NCBI GenBank assembly: GCA_017590115.1
Contig: JAGGNK010013558.1
Coordinates: forward strand, 8,855,752-8,919,751
DNA: 64,000 nt
Reading direction: 5' to 3'
Origin: Montifringilla adamsi
Lineage: Eukaryota; Chordata; Aves; Passeriformes; Passeridae
Positions 1 to 12,600 of this stretch are shown here, one piece after another. How positions within the stretch are numbered: the stretch's first letter is position 1; the number at the start of each line of letters is the position of its first letter. A program made the translations under genes and the position numbers. The notes under the pieces are model-generated. The model searched no databases, was not told the DNA's origin, and saw only the letters and a program-made list of their open reading frames with translations.

Positions 1-583
1 CAAAACAAACAGAAAAGTGCAATCTTACCAGTTGTTATTTGCATCAAAAGTAACTACTGTCAGTCTGATGTCGGTGATAGCAAAACATAGAGTCTTTGAA
101 ACAAAGCTTAAAAACTGACAGTTTGAAACTGAGAATGGATCAATGGACTAAAAAATCCAGTATAAAATGAAAAATACTACAATAAGTGACAAAGAACAAA
201 TCTGCAGTATAGTGTATGACAACAGCCTGAGTTTTAAATTAAGCATGGTCTTCATGTTAAGAAGCAGTAAAATGTATTGAAGAGTGTATTTTTACTAAGT
301 TTTGGGGTTATAGTCGTTAGTTGTGGCTCTGATTATTAATTTAAACACAGGCAATGTTGAAGGAGTATTTGTAATTACACTGTAGCTTATGGTTATGGTG
401 CAATTGATTTTGCAAAGATCACTGAAACTCTGCAGTTGTTTTGATGAAGTGTGCCAATTAAAAAGCAGCAAAATCAAATATGTCTCATTAAAGTCGTACA
501 CTCTGGGCCTGTCTCAAGTTTCAAAGACTTTGCTTTTTCTCTACAATAATAATAAAAACAGTAAAAAAATTCTGTTTACTTAC
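1..583 (-). other. DMXL2 intron downstream of exon 39
   Basis: AT-rich sequence with no exon that continues the C-terminal WD40 reading frame. I see nothing else in it. Confidence 0.7.
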
Positions 584-661
584 CAGGTAGGGCTTAGGAT
601 TTGAGGTGGTTTGGTTTACTTGCCAAATACTTAGAAAACCTTCACCATCAGCAACACCACA
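584..661 (-). CDS. DMXL2: DMXL2 exon 39 (last in window)
   Basis: Codons 2832-2857, CGVADGEGFLSIWQVNQTTS then NPKPYL, phase 0 at both ends. The acceptor is TACAG and the donor CTG|GTAAGT. The remaining WD40 blades and the stop codon are not in 1-583 and must lie to the left. Confidence 0.94.
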
Positions 662-3600
662 CTGTAAGGAATAAACTGCATTTATTAGCATGGCATGGTG
701 GTTACTGGATGCTTCATGTTAGTAAACTGCTGACTTCAGGGAAAAAGCCACCTGAACCACCAAACCTTCCCCTGCAAATTGAATATCAATAACAATGATT
801 GTCAAGACAAAAATACCCAAAACTAGTTTAGAAGCCAAGTGAGTTCAGTGCTGATTGTTTAATGATTATTTAATGATTGATGCTCTCCTACATACTCACT
901 TCTTTTCTGGAAATGCAGAAAGCATGGAAGCTTATCTTTCAAATCCTAATGTTAGATGCTAAAGCTAACAAAGGCATCATTACTCCATGACTCTACTTGA
1001 AAATGCTTTAAAAAGTAAGATGCACGATAGCATGCCATAAAAGCATGATAACAACAATTGTGGAAAGATTGTGGTCATGAATGGTAAGATGAGTGAGCTA
1101 TATTTATTAACCAAAATGAATAACGTTTAATATTGTATATTCTATGCAGCATGTTCTGTAAGTATTTTACAAAATAATTTTAGAAATATTTAGAAAATAT
1201 TTCATATTTTCTCTTTTCAGTTGGATTTCACAAATTCTGCCCAAATGACCTTCATGTGAAGCACAGCAACAACAAGTACATCTTAATTTCTGACCTAAGA
1301 TTGATTCCCACATAATGGTAAGATTGCAATATCTCAAAGCACAATCAAAACACATTTTTATAGTAAGTTTTAGGATAAGTTTAAATGACATTCTATGCCA
1401 CCTGAAAATAGATATGCTGAGAGATACTTTATATTTCCAGCTATTTCACCTTTGCTGTTTTATAGCTATGTACAGTCATGCCCAAACCTTTAATTCACAT
1501 TTTATAGCATTTAACTATAATGACGTGAAACATTTTGCCAGTAAAAATGCAGACAAGACCTTTTAAAATAGAACAGGCAACATGAAAAAATGAAAAGGTG
1601 GGTATTCCTCCCAATTTCTTTCTCTACTCTTCTTTCTGGATTTCATATCCCTCAAAGAGTCACTTCTGGCCAAAGCATGTCTTTTTGCACTCTTTCTGCT
1701 CTCCACTCTAGTGGAGTACACTCACAGCCTTCAACTCATGGCCTGAATTATCCCTGTCTTCCATGTTCTTCTAGGTATTGCCTTCTGTGAAAACTTTATC
1801 TTGGCCAGAATGCAAAGAGGGAGGCACTTCTTGAAGACCTGTGCCTATAATGACTTGATGATCTTGGGGGTCTTTTCCAGCCTTAATGATTCTATTATTG
1901 ATACAAGTGTGCATCTATAAAATAAGGAATCTCCATAGTTTTTAAAAAAATATTTAATTTAAAAAGGTCACCACATGGTGTGAAAATGTGGCAATAGGAT
2001 ATGGGATAGCAGTGTGGAGCTGAGAGAAGAGAAAGCAGAATAAGGGTCAGGGTTTATTACAAAGCTCCCACATGCAGCCAAAATGCACAACACAGTATCA
2101 CTGTTCTAGGGCATCCTAAGAGTTCTGCATGGCAGCAGTAAAACTGCTTTAGAGGTCACAGCACACCCAAACGTTTCCTTATGAATAAAAACTCCATCCC
2201 CCCCAAAACCCTAGATGTTGTACTTACCTTATTTCCCTGGGCATTGAAATACATCCTTGTCACCCTGGCATTCCCAGCCTGCTGGAAGCACACCAGCTGC
2301 TGTGGCCTTGTCCACTCAAACATTCGGACACTTCCGTCTTGTGCTCCTGTAAGATCTAAGATTAAAAGGTGATCATTAATAGTACAGTATTTTGTAAAAA
2401 CTATAAATTCCATACTAATGATTCACTTACAATACTGATGGACTGGATGTGAAGCCATTCTCTTGACGTTATTCAGATTTCTTTTAATCAGCTTTATATG
2501 AAACATTAAAAAGAAAAATTAAAATAATTTTAAAAAAGACAAACACACTAATCAATTTTGTGTATACTATTACATGTAAGTGTCCCTTAGTTAAAAAAAA
2601 TCTATTAAGCTAACAGTATTTGAGTGGTCCTACATCAAAATTCCCATAAGAAAGAAAACTGTTGGTGGTTTTTCACAAACAGGATGGGACTGCTGAGATA
2701 CATTTCTTGAGCTTTATTGAAGGACGGACCAGTCTCATTCACAGTTGAGACAATTGTCAGATGGCAACCGCTCATGTCTTGCCAGCAGCAGCCAAAGATT
2801 TCTTTATTACAGAGCATTTTAAAAACTTTCTAGCCAACAGCATATTGCTAAAGCTTACAGACAATTGTTCTAGCCAATCTCTAAAAGCACACGTACACGT
2901 GCTTCACACAATGCTTGCTTGTATGCTTTCTATTAACAAGACACAATACTTTATTATCAAGCTTAAAACCTTCTACTATCTTGCTAAGCATATTTTCTGC
3001 AGTCTTAAGATCTATCTTGGCCAAGCCTAATACTTAAATTATTGTTTAAAGTCCTTGCTTGCTGTACTATTGTAACTTTTCTACTTTCAGACTTTGCAGC
3101 TGCAGCCAGCTCTAATTTCACTCTCTGTTTCTAAGGCCTGCTTTCCCAGCTTTCTGAAAGTGTTCTTACCTTTACTATTTCCCACAATAAACCACACAGA
3201 CTGACCCAATATTTTCTATATCACAATAATTCTGTGCCATAGTATATGAGAAAATGCTTAGTTTTGCCTTCTTTTTGGCCAGGTTTTGGTTGCTGTTGGC
3301 CTTTTATGTCAATACTGGATTGACATATGATAACTAATGCACACTAGGTCTCTCTAGTAAAAACAGATGATAAACACCTGCTCTCCCGAGCTGCATACAC
3401 AGAAGTACTCACCACACCAGCTCCAGTGCTGGTTTGCCCAGTGCCTAGCCAGGGCATGGATGGAGATGGCTGGATCTGACTCACTCCAAATGATGGTGCA
3501 CTTGAAGGAGCCAGGGTTGTGGTAGAACCACGGAAGTCAACGTCATCGGAACTGTAAAAGAACAGTTCTGCTTTAAGCAAAAACTTCTTTGCTCCTAATA

Positions 3601-6600
3601 ATCTTTAATTATTTGTCAAGAGCCTAATGGCAGTGGGTAGAGGAAGTGACAGTAATGAGGCTATAAATTGATAGTTCCTGCACTTATGCAATACAAATTC
3701 TATCCACGAGCCCCAAATCTATCCATGTTTAATCTCAAGAGATGATTTCAGTACAAGAATATAAGCTTCCCTGAGGAGAATATTGTTGGGTTGCCCCTGA
3801 CCTGTGTGTGCAGTGTGCAGGGAGCTGGTACAGAGGAGTGCTCGCTGCAGCTGATGCACTCACAGCTCTCAGCACAGGAATGGAGGGGACAGAACATCCA
3901 GCATCAGCTACCACAGCTGCCCTCCACACTGCACTGATGCAAGGGAACTGCAGGGTGTCCAAGGTAGCACTTCCTTCATTACCTTATGCACCACATGGGA
4001 TTTCACTTCACTGTGCAGTGCACACTTTCCTAAAGACAGTAATTATTCTCTTGCTTTCCCTCACTCGCAAAGCAATCTGAAACCTACTGAAGAAGAGTAA
4101 ATGTTTTTTGTGTGCTCCATTTGTGCTTACACAGGTAATATAGACACAGCCTCACAGAAAATCAATACTCTTATTAATATAACCACAAAGAAACAATCCT
4201 ACCTTTTAGACTCTCTGTCATATTCTTCCCCAATCCATATAAATGACTGAGCAGCCAGTAGAGCTGAAATATCAAGTTCTTGAACATCATGTGTAGATGC
4301 CAAAACAATTTCATTGCTGTTTGCCTATGCAGCACAAATACAAAATTTATACTAACTATAATTAAGATCTTTTATTACATTTCTTGTAGTATTTGAGGCT
4401 TACCTTGTTAACTGCAAATGCCATTATCATATCTGATTCTTTGTGAATGATTTTTGCTTTTCCTCCAGGGTATCCAAGATCTGCTTCAACCTACAAAACA
4501 TTTATAAAAAACTTCAATTAGTGTGAAAATGCATTTTTTAGTGATACATTCAGAGTGCAAAAATCTATACAAAATTCATGCAAGAAAAGTTCAGTGGCCT
4601 TAGCATTGTTTCAGTAGCTAAACTTTAGACTTCTCATACTCTTTGGTGTTCTAGTAGCCAAAAGTGATATTTGAGTGTAAGAAACACAAAGTTGTGTGTG
4701 CAACACTATTTACAAGGTGTTCACTCATCCCAATTATCAGGACATCCGAAGTTAGTTCATGGATTAAAAGCCTGTCACACAGACTACACAGAACACACAG
4801 CTTCTGTTAGTCACATTAGAAAAGAAAAGCCAGTTCCACAGAACTTTTAAGAATGTGCTAGAGGTTTGGGAGAAGGGATACTACCTTGTTTTTGTGATCT
4901 TCTGCTACGCAGTTTTGTTTGACCTGCTCCACACGATCTTCTACAGACTACATAACATCACACAGTCACAAACACAAAACACATGCACAAACAAATATAA
5001 AAAAAGAATGAAACATTCCAAACTAGATTTTAAAGGCCACTCTGTCAGTAAATGATGACAAATGTATTTTTAACTTTTTATAAAAGGCACAGAAACTAAG
5101 ACAGGAATCTAAACAAACTCACTTAAAATGTAATGCCTCCTAGATGAACACAAAATGTATGATATAGTAAATAAATGGAGGAATAATACACACACAAACT
5201 CCATACTTACAGGAATTCTAAAAGATATTAAATAATATACTTATTTCCCATGATATTTGTGTGTTTGCTTAAATTTTCAGTTAGAACATAGCAGTTGTAA
5301 CTGGTACGATTTGTAAAGCCCCATATTATATATTACTATATAATATTACCTTTATATGTATATATTACTCATGCATATATACATATACACAAATGAATAG
5401 CACATTTAAATTTCTTTTTCAGTATGACACACTAAAAAAAGAAAGAATTTTCAAATTTTCTTTGCTTATTACTGTTATTGCAAATGTTCTGTTTATTAGG
5501 ATAGTATTCCAATACATAAAGGTGAAATATGTCTTGTTTAAAAATATTTGGTTCAGTTGATATCCCAGTCAACAACATGGCAGTCACGTTGATTTTGAAA
5601 AAAAATCTAAACATTGTTAAATGAGAGAAACTGAAATGTCAATGAAAAATGGAAAGAAAAATTAAATACTGAGGAGATTGAGGAACAGTTATAATTGAGC
5701 TTTGTTTTTAAAAAAAAAGTTACATCCTTTCTTTACCTCACTCTGCTTTCTTTTCTTTGTGAATATATATCTTATGAAAGTCTCCTGAAGAAGTTCTTGT
5801 TTCACAAGAAAATGCCAGAGCCTTTTTGCTGGAAGAGCTGAGTAATCTTTTGATCTGCATAAAACAGAAGAAAGAAAGAAAGAAACACAGAGTATCCTTA
5901 GTTAGAAGGGACCCACAAGGATCACTGAATCTAACTCAAATCTAACAATTCCACTATGTGCCTGAGAGTGTTGACCAAATACTTTGGAACTTTGTTGGTG
6001 GTGCTGCGCCCACCTCCCCAGGGAGCCTGCTCCAGTGCCCAGCCACCTCCTGGGTGAAGAAGCTTTTACTAGTTACACACCTAAGCCTCCACTGACACAG
6101 CTTCAGGACATTCATTCCCTCAGGTCCTGTCACAGTCACCAGGGATCAGAGATCAGTGCCTGCTGCCCCTCCTCTTCCCCTCACAAGGAAGCTGTACCTG
6201 CAGTGAGGTCTGCCCTCAGTCTCCTCCAGGCTGAACAGACCCAGTGCCCTCAGCTGCTCCTCACACAGCTTCTCCTCCAGACCCTTCACCATCTTCACTG
6301 CCCTCCTTTGGATGCTCTCTAATAGTTTTATATCCGTATTATATTGTGGCACCAAAACTGCCCCAGCACTCGAGGTGAGGCTGCCCCAGTGCAGAGCAGA
6401 GCAGGACAATCCCCTCCCCTTGCCTGGCTGCCTGTGCTGTCCCTGATGCCCCCAGGACACACTTGGCCCTCCTAGCTGCCAAGGCACTGCTGACTCCTTT
6501 TGCATTGTTGACTCAGTTGTAGTTTAAAATATTGAGAAAAGCAAGCTATTTTTGAGTTGAAAACACAGTTCACTATCTGCATTTACAGACACCTCCAGGC

Positions 6601-9600
6601 ATGACACTGTCTAAACACAAGAGGATTAGCTTTAAAAGGACCTTAGTACAACTGTCTTTCTCCTCCCCCAGACATCTGCATGTATTATATAACTCTCCTG
6701 CTGCTGGGATAGAGTGAGAAACAACTGCTACTGAAGGAATAGTAAAACAGGTTGAATAGGGTGTTCCCAGCAGCAGCCACTGCCCTTGATTCCTACAACC
6801 TCTGTTCTTTCCTCATTTACCTTTCTTGTTGCAGCTGTGAGAAGTGCAGCAGAGGAAGTAAAGGCTGCTGCAGGAGACAGGCAGCTGCATAAGAATGAAC
6901 AAAGGGATGTGGGAAAATGGTTTCTGTAAAACACTGGCCACTAGACCTAAGAGCTAGACAATCTTGTTCGGCTGTTTAACATGAGGAGGAAATGCTCTTT
7001 AGAATTTATGTGATCAAAGAATGTGCTTTTGCTAGGAAAAAAATACTTACTTGAATGGTGTGTTCTCAGGTTCAATCATGGCTTTATTGCGGAGAATAGC
7101 TGGTCCTGCCCCTACACCCAGGTCACTGGGGTAAGTATTGATGTAGTTTGGAGGTGGGCCTTCAAACTGGTCCATTCTATCTTGAAGAATCTGTTCCCAG
7201 TGTTCTAAATTTTTTATTACAGCAATGCCCAATGGAGATGTTACAGGCAGATCTAAACAGAAATATTAATGAAGTAAGGCTCAGAGAAAAAAAAAATTAA
7301 GCTACAGTGAATATAAAATCCCCATAATAACATAACCATCAAAAAAAAAATTTGAAAGGAAATGTACATGTTGGCAATTGTAATAAATAATATATTTAAT
7401 TATTTTAATTTTAAAGTTAGAATTAAAACATGAAGTCTGACAGAAAGCCATATATACAGAAAAATAAAAGGTAAAGCAGGATTTAGCATACCAGTGAATT
7501 CCAGACCAGCAATGGGAAAGAAGTTTTTAATGTTGTGCAGAACTAATTTTACCATTGTCAGATGTAGAAGAGCCCAGCTGCATAAAAAGAATAGATTTAG
7601 TCATGTTAAAAAACTATTAAGAGTTATCTACAGAGTATTTTTCTTCTTCAAGTGAGTACACAGGTTAGAAAAACACTGTAAAAAGGTAGTATTTAACCTG
7701 CACCTCAATGAAAAACTACATGCTTGAATCAGCAGTCTAAACTATTATTCTAGAGCTGGCATTGTGCTACATTATTTTGAGCCTTAAAAATGAAAATGGG
7801 TGTTTCTCAGTTCTTTACCCCTCCCCAAAAAACTGCAAACCACACAACTTTAACTTCCTAATCCCTTTTTTTCTGGCAAGTAAATGAGGAACTCTTATTG
7901 TGATGAGAATTTGTAATTTCTGTAATCCCATTGCCATAGACAAGTCTGCCCACAGTACTAAAATTGCTTCAATTATGTTGGATGGTGCAGAAGATCCATA
8001 TGTTTTTTAGAATTTGGAAGCAAAGGTAGGCATTTGACAAAATTATTCTACAATAGTGACAATTTCTGCTGACCTGTAAGAATTGGCATCAGTGTGTTCC
8101 TGGATCTGAACATCAGAGAGGAAAGCATCGTCCTCTTCCTCATCACTGTGAATGCTTTCATCAGAATCATATATAACACCACTGTCTGATAAAGGGAGAA
8201 AGGGCTGCAATACAAAGCAAAATTCTGTATAAAAACAATATTCTCATCTCTTCTCTGACTTCATTTATGATTCCCATAAAGTTTAAATGACAGCAATTTA
8301 ACCACTAAGTCAATGCCCCTAGAAATACAAGTAATTAGAGAGGGGGGAAAGTGTTAATCACCATTACTGACAAGAGGCATGTTTTGAAAATGAAGTAATA
8401 GACTTGTAGGCTCTTTATCGTCAGGATAATATTCTGCATCTTACTACTGACACTGCTCAAAATTTTCACTTTATTTTTGTCCTTTAAAACTTAATGGAAT
8501 TTTCAATTACCTTTGCCATAAAATAGTCCCACATGCTGAGTTCTGGAGGAATAAACTTTTCTTTGTAAGAGGGTCTTTCTGCAGGTACAGGTGGTGGCAC
8601 ATTGCTGTCTTTTACTGGTCTTCCTGGCACCAGCATTCTCATGTTGAACCGACGGCGATGTTTATCCATTTCTTCTGATGGAAGAGGAGGTGCTAAATTC
8701 AGGTAATTAAAAAAGCTGATATTAGTACTGCATCTTTAAAATGTCTGTATTTTATAACTGAAGCAACTAACACCACTGTTATTAGTACTAATTTCTACTC
8801 ATTTCGAATCAAAGCCAGCCTAAATAAAGTAAGTGCAATCATAAAAAAGTTTCATTATGATAAATTCAATAACTGTGGCATTCAGTTGGATATATTTTGA
8901 AAAATACATTTTACATTTACATACTGGATTAAGTTCTTAGGAGATGTAGCTTTTAAAAAGTCTTTTAGCTGAAAAATTTCTCAAGAAAGACATAAGGAAA
9001 CTCAGAAACTTTGTTGAGAAATAATGGAATATGTAAAATATCACTAAACAGTATGCTGCACAACTAGCAGTTACTCAAATATAAACCAAGGAATTCTTAG
9101 TGTAGCAAAGAAAATATCTGAATAGAAAGACAGACTTTTTGACAATTGAAGTCTACCTGCAAGGGTTATGATTTAAAATGCCTTAATAGTAACCAAAATA
9201 TTAATGTGGAATTTGTTTTTCAAAGTGTTATTGGCCTGGCAACATTGAATATTACACTTACTTTATTACAAGGGAGCTAGGTATTTAAAAGCTATTCTGT
9301 TTGTCCAAAAAAGCCACTACCAACACTAATCTACACTGCAAGTCTTTACAAACCTTCGTTACCATCCTCTGAAACATCAGAAGCTGTAGCAGCTTGAAGG
9401 TTAAAGGAAAACAGAATACATCTCAAATGAACACAACATACAGAAGTTATTTATGCTATTACCTTATGAAAATAATTGCCCTAAATGAGTTTAACTTATC
9501 TCATGAATGACAGATACCTGTTGTGCATACTTGTAATGGTGCAATGCCTCATTACTGTTTGGTTTTATATTCTGGAGAGAGAATGTCTAATTTTTGCATA

Positions 9601-12600
9601 AGTTTCAAGCCTATTGGTAATTTAAAAGTCTGTGTGATGTGATTTTCAGTATTGCTAAAGTTTATCACAAATGGTTGTATCTGTCTTTGTCTTCAGAGTC
9701 TGAATTCAATCTCCACTTTTGCTTTTCCTCATGCAGCATATTAACACTTGTTCATCTTTGAAAAATCATGGGTTTAGTTGGAGTTTACATATGCATGAGC
9801 TGTTTTTCTGCCAGATGGAAGTTGTTATTTCTTCTCTGTGGTCTTGTGCTAGGTGAAATCTTACCTTGCAATATAAACTGATTTCAGAAATATTGTTTCC
9901 TACTTACTGCAGTCATTAAAAAACAACACTCATTTCCCATTAAAACTCCATAGGTATTAACACTGATTTATATCACCCCAGGTTTTTTTTCCCCTAAAAA
10001 TAATGGCTGAAATTCCTGAAAAATGTTATAGAGAAGCACCTACAATTACTATTATTACTATAATAACTATACAGTTTTAATACAAATTCCAAATGTGCTG
10101 TATACCATTACAAAGGACAACTGTGAGGCTGTTATTTGTTTCAGCTTTTTCGTTAATGTGTTTTCTTGCGGGTAGTTTCTTAAATTCTGTTCTTTAAAAG
10201 GAAGGAAGGTTCTCCTACCAGAAGAGGCACAAAATGCACACCATTAGCATGACCTTTAGGGAGCAGTGTACCTGGGATGTTCTCAGACTGCCTGCGGGGT
10301 TTCACGAGCAGCTTGACTCCCCCTCCGAAGACAGCAGCCCACATGCGGCTGTTGAGCGGGTGCGCCGCCAGCCGGAACAGCTCGTTACACGAGTTGGTGG
10401 CCAGGGCGTGGATCAGCAGGCTCAGGTACACGGCTACAACAGCTTCACACAGCAGGATGTTCAGCTTTGGTTGGTCTTCATCCTGAGCTGAACTTAAGAG
10501 GTTGATAAGTGAACTCACACCTGCAAAGAGGAAAATTTCTGGGATTAAATGAGTAGGAGGACAAATGGACAAAAAGGAAATGTTTTACCTCTACACTTTA
10601 TGGTAAACACTAGTAGCCACATGATGCTTTTATTCAGATGAAACATCCTATTAACAGTTTCCTTAAAATCAAAAAGATCAAAATTATAAAAGGCCTTCTT
10701 GGGTCTGGGACTTTTGCAATGCACTTCTCTGCACATACTATGGGCAGTTCAGTGTGCCTATGAAATTCCTGCACCATTTCCACAGTTTATGCTTGTACAT
10801 CAGAATTAGCTGCTTTGACAGCTATACCAAGTACAGCATACATGTAGGACAGTACTGTGGAGACAATGGAGGTAGCATTGCTAAGGGGTTAGGCAGACTG
10901 GAGGAAAACATTTTGGGGTGACAAATTGTCATTGTCATTTATCCTAAAGATCATCATCTCTTCTTCAAGCAAGATGTTTGCCACATACAAAGTTTATTTT
11001 TATTTGTTTTGATACATGAAGAAATGAAAGGCTGTTACTATTTTGAGAATTAAGTTAGAAACATATGTCACTGATTATCCACTATTTAATCTCTCATACA
11101 GGACAGTGAAATAATTCTGGCACATGGAGCTGGCCCAGTGGAGCTGAAAGTAACCTTATTTTAGTCTCACCAGGCCACTGAGCAGGAGATGAGTTTGGAG
11201 TTGCGTGCTCTTCGATGCTTTCTGTCCTCAGTCTGCGTCGATCACTCAAAAGCAGTCCTTGATAAACCATCCCAGTAAACTGATTTGCTTCTGTTTGACT
11301 GCTGCATACAAATAATTTTTTTCTGATGAGAAAGTGAGTATCCCAAGTGAGAGTGACATCATATTTTCCTGCTGTTTACTGAAAAACCCTGAATGGTTGT
11401 TGTTATTTTATCTGTGTAAAATTGATCGGGCATATCAAAGTTAGCAATGTTTAATGTGTAAAAGTATCTTTACCCATTAATGAACATTTAATCCCTTTTT
11501 AATTCACATGCAGGAAGAATTTCCATTTAGGTTGCACAAAGTATACTGCAAATGTAGGACTATATGAAAACTTCCCTCTTTACCTGTAGCTGTGGCTGTC
11601 ACATAGTGCTTGATAAATGGATGCAGAAAGAGAAGCTGCTAAAGAATGAAGTGTGTACACCTAAAATAAAGAGAACCAATGAGCTATATGTTTTATATAA
11701 AAGGTGAGTAATATACATTTCTTTCTAAAGGATATTGGAAATGTGTTCTGCAGGACTGTCCTAGTTTTAAAGCAAGTGCAAGAAATAGTAACTGAATGTT
11801 ACTTTAAGTTTACAGTACAGTGCTTAGAAAATCACAACTATTTGTTCAAGATAATTTGATGGCAGTCAACACCTTCAAATATTACGTCAAGATAATTAAC
11901 TTGATTCTAATACAGAACAGCCACAGTAAATGAGCATACTGAAGTAGCAATTAAGCACCTCCTGTTATGACAATGAATTTGATGGAATGGTTCTGGAAGC
12001 TGTACTATATAACACTGCAGTTCAATGTAGCAATACCTACTCAATATACATAAAATACAAAAAAGTTTGTGTTGTCATGATATAATAGTTTTATCTAAAA
12101 TCTCTTTCCTTACCTCAGTTATGTGCTTATAAATTCCATTAGTCTCCAGGAGTAATAAAATAACTGGGTTTGCCTCACAATGCAACAAAAACAGTCCAGT
12201 TCTTAAAAAGAGGAAATGCAAGGATTTCTTGGAAAGTTCAATAAAATCCACAGTGTGAAGAAAATGGTACTGTCCGACTGTTAAAAAAGTATACTTTCCT
12301 AAACTCACCCTGTGCTCATTCCTATCTTTTCCTGCTATCTTTTCCATTTCATCAAACATTAGGCCTTAGATTAAAGCTATGAATTACCTTGACATCTTCA
12401 ATATTAGGATGTGGTGGTGATTTCATCTGCACAATAGTGTAAAGTATATCATGGATGTGGTTGTTTAAATACAGCACAGGATTAGCAATCACAGTTTTTG
12501 TGGATGCTATGCTTGCAGAAAGCAGTGGAAGTGTTGTGGGTAATGGAAGTGGAGACTGGAGTTGCTTTACAGTAGTTTCCTGTTTTAAAAGAAAAGATTG

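Larger units (their letters stand above)
7253..8510 (-). other. DMXL2 introns 29-31
   Basis: Three short AT-rich introns (7253-7491, 7578-8073, 8205-8510). No further features seen. Confidence 0.65.
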
